Positions 14,423 to 23,936 of a stretch of 64,000 bases of DNA are shown here, piece after piece. The first letter of the stretch is position 1; each line of letters opens with the position of its first letter. Origin of the DNA: DAIDKA01 sp963726995 (GTDB taxonomy: Bacteria; Pseudomonadota; Gammaproteobacteria; Steroidobacterales; Steroidobacteraceae); contig CAVSEP010000006.1 of assembly GCA_963726995.1 (NCBI GenBank), forward strand, positions 558,001 to 622,000, read 5' to 3'. The translations under genes and the position numbers were made by a program. A model generated the notes under the pieces. The model saw nothing but the letters and a program-made list of their open reading frames with translations, was not told where the DNA came from and searched no databases.

Positions 14423-16621
14423 ATGGACTACGCGTCTTCGCTCCTGGGACTGCTCCCCGGTGCAAGGCGCGCCACACCGGGGCTGAAAGACCTGCTGGCC
14501 ACGGTGGGCAACTACCTGCCGCCCGAGCAGGTGGAGCGGATCCGGGAGGCCGCCGAGTTCGGCGCCTCGGCGCATAAGGGCCAGACCCGCCTGAGCGGCG
14601 AACCCTACATCGCCCACCCGGTGGCCGCGGCGGCGATCCTCGCCGACCTGCATCTGGACACCGACACCATCATCGCGGCCATCCTCCATGACGTCATCGA
14701 GGACACGCCCACCCCGAAGGACCAGCTCGCCCAGCGCTTCGGCGCCAACGTCGCGGAAATCGTCGACGGCGTGACCAAGCTCGACCAGATCAAGTTCAAG
14801 AGCCGCGAGGAGGCGCAGGCGGAATCTTTTCGCAAGATGCTGCTGGCCATGGTGCGCGACCTGCGCGTGGTGCTGGTGAAGCTTGCCGACCGGACCCACA
14901 ACATGCGCACCATCGAGGCCATGGAGGTGGGCCGCCGCCGCGCCATCGCCCGCGAGACCCTCGAGATCTACGCCCCCATCGCCGAGCGCTTGGGCCTCTA
15001 TGACCTGAAGCTGGAACTGGAGGACTTAGGCTTCGCGGCGCTGTATCCGCAGCGTTACCGGGTGCTCGAGCGCGCCCTCAAGCGCGCGCGCGGCAACCAG
15101 AAGGAATTCCTCAAGAAGATCGAGCAGCAGCTGACCGCGGCGCTGATGAAGAACGACATCGTGGCGCGGGTGGCCGCGCGCGAGAAGCATCTGTACAGCA
15201 TCTACCGCAAGATGCAGCGCAAGCGCTCCACGCTCAATGAAATCGTCGATGTCTACGGACTGCGGATCGTGGTGGACAAGGCGGACACCTGCTACCGGGC
15301 GCTGGGCGGCGTGCATAGCGTGTTCAAGCCCATGCCGGGACGCTTCAAGGACTACATCGCGATTCCGCGCGTGAACGGCTACCAGTCCTTGCACACTACC
15401 CTGTTCGGCCCCAACGGCGTACCCATCGAGGTACAGATCCGCACCGAGGACATGCACAGCGTCGCCCAGAGCGGCATCGCGGCCCACTGGCGCTACAAGA
15501 GCGGCGAGAACGCCGGCTCCTCGCAGCAGGAGCGCGCCCGCGAATGGCTGTCGCGGCTGGTGGAACTGCAGGACGGCGGCAGCAGTTCCGAGGAGTTCCT
15601 GGAGAGCGTCAAGGTCGATCTGTTCCCTGACAAGGTCTATGTGTTCACGCCCAAGGGCGAGATCCTGCGCCTTCCCAGCGGCGCCACGGTGGTCGACTTC
15701 GCCTACTCGGTGCACACCGACATCGGCAATCGCTGCGTGGCGGCCAAGGTAGACCGGCGCCTGACGCCGCTGCGCACGGTGCTGCGCAACGGGCAGACCG
15801 TGGAAATCATCACCGCGAAGGGCGCCATGCCCAATCCCTCCTGGGTGAACTTCGTGGTCACGGCCAAGGCCCGCAATGCCATCCGGCACTATCTCAAGGG
15901 GCTGCGTCGATCGGAGGCCATTGCCCTGGGCAAGCGCCTGCTCAACCAGTCGCTGGGTGAATTCCACCTGGCGCTGGAGGACGTGACGCCGACGCTGATG
16001 CAGGCGGCCGTGGGCGAGTTCGGCATGAAGGACATCGATGAGCTGTTCGAGCGCATCGGCATGGGCGAGAGGCTGGCGCCGCTGGTCGCGCGCCGGTTGC
16101 TGCCCTCGGGCCCCCAGGAGGAGGGCAGCGAAATCGCGGCCCCCGGGGCCATGGCCATCGCGGGCACCGAGGGCCTGCTGGTCAGCTACGCGCGCTGCTG
16201 CTTTCCGATTCCGAACGATCCGGTCATCGCTTTCCTGTCCAGCGGACGCGGCGTGGTCGTGCACCGCGAGACCTGCGTCAACGTCGAGGACTACCGCAAG
16301 CATCCGGAGAAGTGGCTGCCGGTGACCTGGCAGGCCACTCCGGATCGGGTCTTCAGCTCGCAGATCCGGGTCGACGTGCCCAATCGCATGGGCATACTCG
16401 CGGCCGTGGCGGCGGCCATCGCCGCCACCGAAACCAACATCGAACGGGTTTCGGTGGAGGAGCGCGAGTCGGAAACCTCGGTGCTGGATTTCGAACTGCG
16501 GGTGCGGGACCGGGCGCAGCTGGCCATCGTCATCCGATCCATCCGCCGCATGCCGGACGTGCTGCGCGTCACGCGCACGCTCGCGGCCCATTCACGCAAG
16601 AGGCTCGAAGACAAACAATGA
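14423..16621 (+). CDS. spoT: Bifunctional (p)ppGpp synthetase/hydrolase SpoT
   Basis: 732 residues. The N-terminal HD hydrolase domain is intact (AAILHDVIEDT at ~86-95, LVKLADRTHNMRT). The synthetase domain carries GRFKDYIAIPRVNGYQSLHT. TGS (VYVFTPKGEILRLPSGATVVDFAYSVHTD), a helical region, and a C-terminal ACT domain (VDVPNRMGILAAVAAAIA) follow. The presence of the HD residues makes it SpoT/Rel-like, not RelA-like. It makes and degrades the stringent-response alarmone. The stop overlaps the ridA start (ATGA). One rare TTA leucine codon is present at ~15026. Confidence 0.95.
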   Translation: MDYASSLLGLLPGARRATPGLKDLLATVGNYLPPEQVERIREAAEFGASAHKGQTRLSGEPYIAHPVAAAAILADLHLDTDTIIAAILHDVIEDTPTPKDQLAQRFGANVAEIVDGVTKLDQIKFKSREEAQAESFRKMLLAMVRDLRVVLVKLADRTHNMRTIEAMEVGRRRAIARETLEIYAPIAERLGLYDLKLELEDLGFAALYPQRYRVLERALKRARGNQKEFLKKIEQQLTAALMKNDIVARVAAREKHLYSIYRKMQRKRSTLNEIVDVYGLRIVVDKADTCYRALGGVHSVFKPMPGRFKDYIAIPRVNGYQSLHTTLFGPNGVPIEVQIRTEDMHSVAQSGIAAHWRYKSGENAGSSQQERAREWLSRLVELQDGGSSSEEFLESVKVDLFPDKVYVFTPKGEILRLPSGATVVDFAYSVHTDIGNRCVAAKVDRRLTPLRTVLRNGQTVEIITAKGAMPNPSWVNFVVTAKARNAIRHYLKGLRRSEAIALGKRLLNQSLGEFHLALEDVTPTLMQAAVGEFGMKDIDELFERIGMGERLAPLVARRLLPSGPQEEGSEIAAPGAMAIAGTEGLLVSYARCCFPIPNDPVIAFLSSGRGVVVHRETCVNVEDYRKHPEKWLPVTWQATPDRVFSSQIRVDVPNRMGILAAVAAAIAATETNIERVSVEERESETSVLDFELRVRDRAQLAIVIRSIRRMPDVLRVTRTLAAHSRKRLEDKQ

Positions 16622-17001
16622 CCCGCACCATCATCCATACCGACAGCGCGCCCAAGGCCATCGGCACCTATTCCCAGGCGGTCCGGGTGGGCAAGACCGT
16701 GTACGTATCGGGCCAGATCCCGCTGGATCCGCGCACCGGGGAACTGGTCAGCGGCGACATCGAGGCGGAAATCCGCCGCGCCTTCGACAACCTGCTGGCC
16801 ATCGTGACGGCCGCGGACGGCACCTTCTCGCAGGTGGCCAAGGTGACGGTGTTCCTCACGGATCTGGCGCATTTTCCGAAGGTGAATGAGGTCATGGCGA
16901 CCTACTTTCGCCAGCCCTATCCGGCCCGCGCGGCCGTCGGTGTCGCCCAGTTACCGAAGGGCGCGCGGGTGGAAATCGAGTGCATCCTCTGTCTTGACTG
17001 A
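16618..17001 (+). CDS. ridA: RidA family enamine/imine deaminase
   Basis: 127 residues. It hydrolyses reactive 2-aminoacrylate and related enamines made by PLP enzymes, protecting other PLP enzymes. The sequence shows the YjgF/YER057c/UK114 hallmarks: GTYSQAVRVGKTVYVSGQIPLD, the substrate-binding Arg in YPARAAVGVAQLPKGARVEIE, and the full family length. The start overlaps the spoT stop by four bases and the end overlaps the recG TTG start by eight, so it is embedded in the spoT-recG operon, as in several gammaproteobacteria. Confidence 0.93.
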   Translation: MTRTIIHTDSAPKAIGTYSQAVRVGKTVYVSGQIPLDPRTGELVSGDIEAEIRRAFDNLLAIVTAADGTFSQVAKVTVFLTDLAHFPKVNEVMATYFRQPYPARAAVGVAQLPKGARVEIECILCLD

Positions 17002-19078
17002 TTCGGGCGAACAGCGACCGGTGACGGCGCTGCGCGGCGTGGGCGCAGCCCTTGCCGAGCGTCTCGCAAGACTGGGTATCCGCCAGGTCCAGGACCTGCT
17101 GTTCTGGCTGCCGACGCGATACGAGGACCGCACCCGGGTGGCGCCGCTGGGCAGCCTGATGCCGGGCGGGCACGCGGTCGTCGAAGGGGAGATCCAGCTC
17201 GCCGAGGTCACCTATCGGCGCCGCCGACAGCTGCTGTGCCGGATCAGCGATGGTTCCGGATACCTCACGCTGCGGTTCTTTCATTTCACCACCGCCCAGC
17301 ACAACGCCCTGACCCGGGGGCTGCGCTTGCGCTGTTATGGCGAGGTGCGGCGCGGCCCCCTGGGGTTGGAGATGGTGCATCCGGAATATCGCCGCGTGAG
17401 CCGGGATGCGGACGCGCTGGAGGAAGCGCTGACGCCGATGTACCCGGCCACCGAGGGGCTGACGCAGCCGCGCCTGCGCATGCTGATCGGCCAGGCCTTA
17501 GGGGAACCCGGCGGTACTTCAGGCGTGCGCGACTGGCTGCCGCCGCCGGTGCAGCGCTCGCTGAAACTGCCGGCGCTGCGCGATGCGCTGGAGCTGCTGC
17601 ACCGACCGCCGCGCGATGGCGATCACTCCCAGCTGCTCACCGGCCATCACCCCGCGCAGCGACGGCTGGCCTTCGAGGAACTGCTGGCCCACCAGTTGAG
17701 TCTGCGCCAGCGAAAACTGCGCACCGCGGCCGATCCGGGTCTGCCGCTGCTGGATCCGCGGCAACTGGCGGCACGCCTGCTCGCCGCCTTGCCCTTCGAG
17801 CTCACCGGCGCGCAGCGCCGGGCGCGCGCGCAAATCGATGCGGACCTGGTCGGTTCCCATCCCATGCTGCGGCTGCTGCAGGGAGATGTGGGCTGCGGCA
17901 AGACCGTGGTCGCCGCATTGGCCGCGGCGCGCGCAGTGGGCAGCGGCCAGCAGGTGGCGCTGATGGCGCCGACCGAACTGCTGGCCGAGCAGCACTGGCG
18001 AAATCTCAGTACCTGGTTCAAGGCGCTGGACCAGCCCGTGGCCCTGCTCACGGGCTCGCAGCCGGCGCGTACCCGTCGCAGCGCCGAGAGCCTTATTGCC
18101 TCAGGAGAGATCCAGATTGTCGTTGGAACTCACGCATTGTTTCAAAAAGGAATCAATTTTGCGAATTTAGCCCTGATCATCGTGGATGAGCAGCATCGTT
18201 TCGGCGTGCAGCAGCGCATGACTTTGCAGGAGAAAGGGCGCGCCGCCGGCCTCATGCCGCACCAGCTCATCATGACCGCCACGCCCATTCCGCGCACGCT
18301 GGCCATGACGGCCTATGCGGATCTGGACATTTCGGTGATCGATGAGTTGCCGCCGGGTCGCACACCGGTGGTGACGGTGGTGATGGCCGAGCAGCGGCGC
18401 CACGAAGTGGTCCAGCGCATTCTCGTGGCCTGTCGCGAGGGGCGCCAGGCCTACTGGGTCTGTCCGCTGATCGATGAGTCCGACGAACTGCGTTACCAGG
18501 CTGCCGAGGAAACCGCCATCGCACTTCGCGCGGCGCTGCCGGAGCTGAAGGTCGAACTGGTGCATGGCCGGCAACCGGCCGCTCAGAAGGAGGCCACCAT
18601 GGCAGCCTTCAAGGCGAACAAGGTCCAGCTGCTGGTGGCGACCACGGTGATCGAGGTGGGCGTGGACGTGCCCAACGCAACCCTCATGGTCATCGAGAAT
18701 GCCGAACGCATGGGACTGGCGCAGCTGCACCAGCTGCGCGGTCGGGTCGGTCGCGGAGCGGACGCCTCGATGTGCGTGCTGCTGTACCGCGCGCCGCTGT
18801 CGCCGCTGGCGCGCGCGCGGCTGCAGACCATCCGCGAGACCACCGACGGCTTCGAGATCGCGCGGCGCGACCTGGAGCTGCGGGGGCCCGGCGAACTGCT
18901 GGGCACGCGCCAGACGGGACTGGCGCAGCTGCGGGTCGCGGACCTGGTGCGGGATGCGGATCTGCTCCCCGAGGTGCAGCAGACCGCCGAGCTGATGCTG
19001 CGCGATTATCCGGATAACATTACGCCGCTCACCATGCGCTGGATCGGCGAGGGTGAGCGCTACGGCACCGTTGGTTGA
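16994..19078 (+). CDS. recG: ATP-dependent DNA helicase RecG
   Basis: 694 residues from TTG at 16994, a length matching E. coli RecG (693). The wedge/OB domain is N-terminal. Helicase motifs are GDVGCGKTVVAALAAARAV (Walker A), MAPTELLAEQHW (Ia), DEQHRFGVQQR (motif II DEQH), MTATPIPRTLAM (III), and QLHQLRGRVGRGA (VI). It remodels stalled replication forks and branched DNA. The TTG was preferred because it overlaps the ridA stop and gives family length; upstream in-frame codons lie inside ridA. A ~60-base A+T-rich rare-codon patch just before motif II is unusual (see findings). Confidence 0.94.
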   Translation: MTDSGEQRPVTALRGVGAALAERLARLGIRQVQDLLFWLPTRYEDRTRVAPLGSLMPGGHAVVEGEIQLAEVTYRRRRQLLCRISDGSGYLTLRFFHFTTAQHNALTRGLRLRCYGEVRRGPLGLEMVHPEYRRVSRDADALEEALTPMYPATEGLTQPRLRMLIGQALGEPGGTSGVRDWLPPPVQRSLKLPALRDALELLHRPPRDGDHSQLLTGHHPAQRRLAFEELLAHQLSLRQRKLRTAADPGLPLLDPRQLAARLLAALPFELTGAQRRARAQIDADLVGSHPMLRLLQGDVGCGKTVVAALAAARAVGSGQQVALMAPTELLAEQHWRNLSTWFKALDQPVALLTGSQPARTRRSAESLIASGEIQIVVGTHALFQKGINFANLALIIVDEQHRFGVQQRMTLQEKGRAAGLMPHQLIMTATPIPRTLAMTAYADLDISVIDELPPGRTPVVTVVMAEQRRHEVVQRILVACREGRQAYWVCPLIDESDELRYQAAEETAIALRAALPELKVELVHGRQPAAQKEATMAAFKANKVQLLVATTVIEVGVDVPNATLMVIENAERMGLAQLHQLRGRVGRGADASMCVLLYRAPLSPLARARLQTIRETTDGFEIARRDLELRGPGELLGTRQTGLAQLRVADLVRDADLLPEVQQTAELMLRDYPDNITPLTMRWIGEGERYGTVG

Positions 19079-19094
19079 GAGGTACGAGCAATCC

Positions 19095-20034
19095 ATGGCC
19101 GATGAGCAGGCAGCGCAGCTGGAATTGACGCCGCGGCGAGCGCGCACGGCGCCGCTGTCCTGGCGACTGGGCCGCCGGCTGGTCGAATACGCGCGGCTGG
19201 CGCGGCTCGATCGGCCCATCGGCATCTGGCTGCTGCTCTGGCCGGTGCTGTGGGCGCTGTGGATCGCAGGTCTCGGACACCCGGCGCCGCGTGTGCTCAT
19301 CGTCTTCGGCCTCGGCGTGTTCACCATGCGCGCCGCCGGCTGCATCATCAATGACCTCGCCGACCGCAACATCGATCCGCTGATCCGGCGCACGCGCGCG
19401 CGGCCGCTGGCGGCGCGGCGCGTCAGCCCCTATGAGGCGCTGGTGCTGTTCGTGCTGTTGTCCGCGACCGCGCTGTGGCTGGTGCTGCAGCTGGATGGGC
19501 TCACCGCCCGCCTGTCGCTGATCGGCGCGGCGCTCACCGTGAGCTACCCGTTCGTCAAACGGTTCTTTCCGCTGCCGCAGCTGTACCTGGGTATTTCCTT
19601 CGGCGGCTGGGGCGTACCCATGGCCTTCGCCGCGCAGATCGGGCAGGTGCCGCGCCTGGCCTGGGTCATCTTCATGGCCGCGGTGATCTGGGCGGTGATC
19701 TACGACACGCTGTACGCCATGGTGGATCGGGAGGATGACCTGAAGATCGGCGTGCGCTCCACGGCCATCGCCTTTGCGGACATGGACCGCATGATGATCG
19801 GCATCCTGCAGCTGCTGATGCTGGCGGCGCTGGCCCTGGTGGGTCGCACCCTGCACTTCGGGGCCTGGTACTACGTCAGGCCTGGGTGTGGCCGCCGCGA
19901 CCTTTCTCTACCAGCAGTGGCTGATCCGCGATCGCGACCCGCAAGGGTGTGTGCAGGCCTTCCTCAACAACAACTACACCGGTGTGGCGATCTTCGCCGG
20001 CATCCTGCTGCAGTACCTCTACGCCGGCAGCTGA
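19095..20034 (+). pseudogene. ubiA: 4-hydroxybenzoate octaprenyltransferase, frameshifted near the 3' end
   Basis: UbiA prenylates 4-hydroxybenzoate in the membrane during ubiquinone synthesis. From ATG at 19095 the frame encodes both Asp-rich motifs (NDLADRNID and DREDDLKIG) and the usual membrane helices. After GAWYYV at ~19877 the reading shifts: the expected GLGVAAATFLYQQWLIRD and the rest, to a TGA at 20034, lie one frame over. One extra A at ~19878 explains it; removing it restores WYYVGLG and a 312-residue protein of normal length. As written, the original frame continues to 20384 with an unrelated tail. This is either a sequencing or assembly error or a real lesion in a gene needed for respiration. 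Confidence 0.85.
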
Positions 20035-21606
20035 TCTCCGGGCACCCAGAAGCCGTGGATCTGCCCGGCAATCCGGTAGGGCAGTTTCACCGTCGCGACC
20101 GGACCGTCTTCCAGGTGTGCGGTGTCCACCAGCACCAGATCCGCCCGTCCACCCTCGCGCGGATGCGAGGCCACCCCGATCAGGTAGCCATCCCCTTCGG
20201 GCGCACCCTTCCTGCGCGGCACGAAGCACATCTCGGCGAGACTCGCGTCCTTGCCCAGCGAGAAGAATTTCGCGCTGCGGGTCATGTGGTCGAACATCGC
20301 CCAGCGGCTGCCCACCGCCGGATCGCTGCTCAGCAGGAAGCCGTAGCGATAGGGCACGGTGTGATAACGATCGTCCTGGCGTGAGAGCGCGCCGGCGACG
20401 CCGTCATACATGTTTTCGATTTCGAAGCTGGTGGCCTTCTTGTTGGCGAGGTTCACGCTGTAGCGCATGACGCGCCCGGTGGCCTTCACCGGATCCCATT
20501 TTTCATGCAGCTGCGGGAAGAACGGGAACTGGTTGGAATCGCCGCCGTCGACGTCCATGTAAACCTTCTCGCCCTCGTTCCAGGCGCCCATGGTGTGGGT
20601 GGCCATGTAGCCGGGGCCCTTGAACCAGCGCAGATCCTTGCCGTCGCCGCCGCGGCGCATGATGCCCAGCCAGCTCGGCAGCGTGGAATCCCAGGCGAAG
20701 TGCGGCCCGCCGCTGTTGATGATGTCCATGTTGGTGGCCATCGGGCTCACGTAGAAGATCACGTACTTCTGGGTCACGCCGAAGTCGTGGATCATGCCGG
20801 CGTAGGGCACCTTCAGCCACGCCGACCAGTTCACCGCGCCTTTGGGGTCGGCCGAAAACACGAACACGTCATCGGTGGCCAGGCCCTTGGCCTCGTAGCC
20901 GAAGGCCACGAGCTCGCCGGTCTGCGGATCGATCTTCGGATGCGCCGTGAAGGTCTGGCCCTTCAACCCCCCATTGAAGGTGTAGTAGTCATCCACCGTC
21001 TCCAGGGTGTGGGGATTGAGCGCCACGGGCGGGCTGTCCTCCTTCATCGCCAGCAGCCGATTGTGGTGATAGAAGATCTGCGTGTTGGCGGTGCCGCGGC
21101 TCAGGCCCTTGACGGAAGGATCATCGGTGGTGGGATTGCGGTACATGCCGAACAGCGAGCGACGCGCGGCGTGCTGCGCCTTGTAGCGCTGGGTGCGCAC
21201 GTAGCGGCTGCGGAAATCGACGTGGCCATCCTTGATCCGGAACGCGCCGATCGTGCCCTCGCCGTCGAAGGGGATGTCATGCGCATAGATGTCCGGCTTC
21301 GGATACTGCGGGATCAGGTCCCACGCGGTAGAAGATCCCGTCCAGGTCCTTCGGCAGCGTGCCTTCGACTTCGCAGTCGTACAGGTCATTCTCGGACCGG
21401 TAGACGCTGCCTGCAGCACTACCGCCGCCGCCGAAACCGCCGCGATCCTTGGGAAAACTGACCTCGGCCTGCGCATTGCCGGGGAGGATCAGGCCGCCGA
21501 CGGCCGCCGCGGCACCCGCGCCGGCGCCGGCCACCGCGCTCATGAAGCTGCGGCGACTCAAGGAGGCGGGCGTGGAATCTTCGATGATGGGCGGCTTGCG
21601 GCTCAT
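20019..21606 (-). pseudogene. Tat-exported carotenoid-oxygenase family enzyme, frameshifted
   Basis: Two frames join into one 528-residue protein. The N-terminal frame (from 21606) has a Tat signal, SRRSFMSAVAGAGAG...AQA, and runs to GIFYRVGPDP. The second frame continues with QYPKPDIYAHDIPFDGEG to the end. A single extra G in the run at 21310-21312 accounts for the break. The iron-binding His segments typical of carotenoid cleavage/lignostilbene dioxygenases are visible (TAHPKID, MIHDFG, ATHTMGAW, GQIHGFW). It would cleave a conjugated double bond of a polyene or stilbene in the periplasm; the substrate is unknown. Its 3' end overlaps ubiA by 16 bases, and ubiA carries a similar one-base defect. 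Confidence 0.8.
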
Positions 21607-21673
21607 GTCGGTCCCCTCTGATCACAAAAACCCGCAGGATCATACCCCCATTGCCTGGTCGTTTAATGATCAA

Positions 21674-21706
21674 TTGTCACCCAGAATGGCTTCTCCTGGT
21701 TGACAC
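21674..21706. promoter_or_regulatory. BirA-type biotin operator upstream of bioB
   Basis: TTGTCACCC, a 15-base spacer and GGTTGACAC form an inverted repeat close to the known BirA operator pattern (TTGTnAACC-N14-16-GGTTnACAA), 75 bases before bioB. The right arm contains TTGACA, a perfect -35, so BirA binding could block the bio promoter. Confidence 0.65.
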
Positions 21707-21780
21707 CCGGTGACGCCCCCCGGAACATCCCCGAGGCACCCCTCCACCCCGACGCGAAAACCTTCCAGAGGCCTTAGACG

Positions 21781-22749
21781 ATGCGAAACGGCGCCCCCCG
21801 GCATGACTGGACCGTGGCCGAAATCGAAGGCCTGTTTGCGCAGCCCTTCCTGGACCTGCTGCTCGATGCGCAGCGGGTGCACCGCCTGCATTTCAATCCC
21901 AACACCGTGCAGATGAGCACCCTGCTGTCGATCAAGACCGGGGCCTGTCCGGAAGACTGCGCCTACTGCCCGCAAAGCGTCCGCTACGACACCGGACTGT
22001 CGCGCGAGGCGCTGATGGAAGTGGCGGCGGTGCGGGAGAGTGCCGAGCGCGCCAAGGCGGCGGGCGCCACCCGTTTCTGCATGGGCGCCGCCTACCGCTC
22101 GCCCAAGGCGCGAGACCTGGACGTCATCTGCGCGATGGTCCAGGAGGTGCGCGCGCTGGGCCTGGAAAGCTGCGCCACCTTAGGGATGCTGGAGCCCGCC
22201 CAGGCGCAGCAGCTGAAGGAGGCGGGCCTCGACTACTACAACCACAACCTGGACACCTCCGCGGAGTTCTACGGCGAAATCATCACGACACGCACCTTCC
22301 AGGACCGCCTGGACACGCTCTCCGCGGTGCGCGACGCGGGACTGAAGGTGTGCTGCGGCGGCATCGTCGGCATGGGTGAAACCAGCCGCGACCGCGCCTC
22401 GATGCTCGCCACGCTGGCGAGCCTGCCGCAGCATCCGGAAAGCGTTCCCATCAACGAGCTGGTGCAGGTGCCGGGCACGCCCCTGCATGGCGTGGCGGCG
22501 GTGGATCCCTTCGATTTCGTGCGCACCATTGCCGTGGCGCGCATCGTGCTGCCGCACTCGCACGTGCGACTGTCGGCGGGCCGCACCCAGATGAGCGATG
22601 AGATGCAGGCACTGTGCTTCATGGCCGGCGCCAATTCCATTTTCTATGGCGAGAAACTCCTGACCACCGGCAACCCGGACGTCGAGAAGGACCGCAATCT
22701 GCTGGCGCGCCTGGGACTGACTCCGGAAGCGCCCACCGCACACGCATGA
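21781..22749 (+). CDS. bioB: Biotin synthase
   Basis: 322 residues. A radical-SAM enzyme that inserts sulfur into dethiobiotin. The [4Fe-4S]/SAM motif is in KTGACPEDCAYCPQS (CxxxCxxC), with YNHNLDTS, the second-cluster Cys/Arg region and LSAGRTQM present. Length is typical. AGAGG lies 9 bases before the ATG. It is first gene of a bioB-F-C-D operon and the stop overlaps the bioF start by four bases. It lies behind a BirA-like operator. A rare TTA codon occurs at ~22182. Confidence 0.96.
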   Translation: MRNGAPRHDWTVAEIEGLFAQPFLDLLLDAQRVHRLHFNPNTVQMSTLLSIKTGACPEDCAYCPQSVRYDTGLSREALMEVAAVRESAERAKAAGATRFCMGAAYRSPKARDLDVICAMVQEVRALGLESCATLGMLEPAQAQQLKEAGLDYYNHNLDTSAEFYGEIITTRTFQDRLDTLSAVRDAGLKVCCGGIVGMGETSRDRASMLATLASLPQHPESVPINELVQVPGTPLHGVAAVDPFDFVRTIAVARIVLPHSHVRLSAGRTQMSDEMQALCFMAGANSIFYGEKLLTTGNPDVEKDRNLLARLGLTPEAPTAHA

Positions 22750-23936
22750 AGCCGGCGGTAATGCGGGGCCGACTGGCGCAGTTGGCCGCGCAGCACCTGC
22801 AGCGCCGCCGGCGCACGGTGACGGCGAGCGATGACCACGACGGTCCCGGCGTCGTGGTCGATGGCCGGCGGCTGGTCAACTTCTGCGGCAATGACTACCT
22901 CGGATTGAAATCGCATCCGGCGCTCAGCGAGGCGCTGGCGCGGTGCGCTGCGCTCGCCGGCTCCGGCAGCGGAGCCTCCCACCTGGTCACGGGCCACGGG
23001 CTGGAGCACCAGCGGCTCGAGGCGGATCTCGCGCGGTTCACGGGCCGCGAACGTGCCCTGCTGTTTTCCACCGGCTACATGGCCAACCTCGCAGCCGTCA
23101 CCGCCCTGGCCGAGCGTGACTCGCGGATCGTGATGGACCGGCTGTCCCATGCCTCGCTGATCGATGCCGCGCGACTTTCCGGCGGTGAGCTCAAACGCTT
23201 TGCCCATGGCGATGCGGCTGCGGCGGCGGCGTTCCTGCAGCGCCACGCGGCGCCCGGTGCGGATCTGGTGGTGACGGACGGGGTCTTCAGCATGGACGGG
23301 GATCTGGCGCCCCTGCCGCAGCTGGCCGAAGTTGCCCGCACGGCCGAGGCCTGTCTCATCGTGGACGATGCGCATGGCCTGGGCGTGATGGGCCCCACGG
23401 GCCGGGGCAGCCTGGAACACTTCAACCTCGATGCGGTCGCGGTGCCCGTGCTGGTCGGCACTCTGGGCAAGGCCTTCGGCTGCTTCGGCGCCTTCGTCGC
23501 GGCCGATGAGGTCTATGTCGAATGGCTGCTGCAGACGGCGCGCAGCTACATCTACACCACGGCGCTGCCGCCGCCGGTAGCCGCCGCGGCCCGTGCGGCG
23601 CTGGCCGTGGCGGATGCGGAAGGCTGGCGCCGTGAACGGGTGCTGGCCTTGAGCGCACGCCTGCGTCAGGCTGCGCATCAGGCCGACATCCCGCTACTGC
23701 CATCGGTCTCTCCTATCCAGCCCGTGCTCCTGGGCACCAGCGAGCGGGCGCTGGCGGTGAGCGAGCGGCTGTTCGCGGCCGGGTTCTGGGTGGCCGCCAT
23801 CCGCCCGCCGACGGTACCGAGGGGCGCGGCCAGGCTACGCATCACGCTGTCGGCGGCGCACACGGAAGCCCAAGTGGACTGCCTCGTCGATGCGCTCGCG
23901 GCGGCGCTGCGGGAGCTGCCGCATGCAGCCGCCTGA
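22746..23936 (+). CDS. bioF: 8-amino-7-oxononanoate synthase
   Basis: 396 residues. A PLP enzyme that condenses pimeloyl-thioester with L-alanine, the first step of the biotin ring pathway. Visible features: NDYLGLKSHP, SGSGASHLVTGHG, the DDAHGLG motif that contacts PLP, and TLGKAFG with the Schiff-base lysine. The start at 22746 overlaps bioB (ATGA). The end overlaps the bioC start by 14 bases. Confidence 0.95.
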   Translation: MKPAVMRGRLAQLAAQHLQRRRRTVTASDDHDGPGVVVDGRRLVNFCGNDYLGLKSHPALSEALARCAALAGSGSGASHLVTGHGLEHQRLEADLARFTGRERALLFSTGYMANLAAVTALAERDSRIVMDRLSHASLIDAARLSGGELKRFAHGDAAAAAAFLQRHAAPGADLVVTDGVFSMDGDLAPLPQLAEVARTAEACLIVDDAHGLGVMGPTGRGSLEHFNLDAVAVPVLVGTLGKAFGCFGAFVAADEVYVEWLLQTARSYIYTTALPPPVAAAARAALAVADAEGWRRERVLALSARLRQAAHQADIPLLPSVSPIQPVLLGTSERALAVSERLFAAGFWVAAIRPPTVPRGAARLRITLSAAHTEAQVDCLVDALAAALRELPHAAA

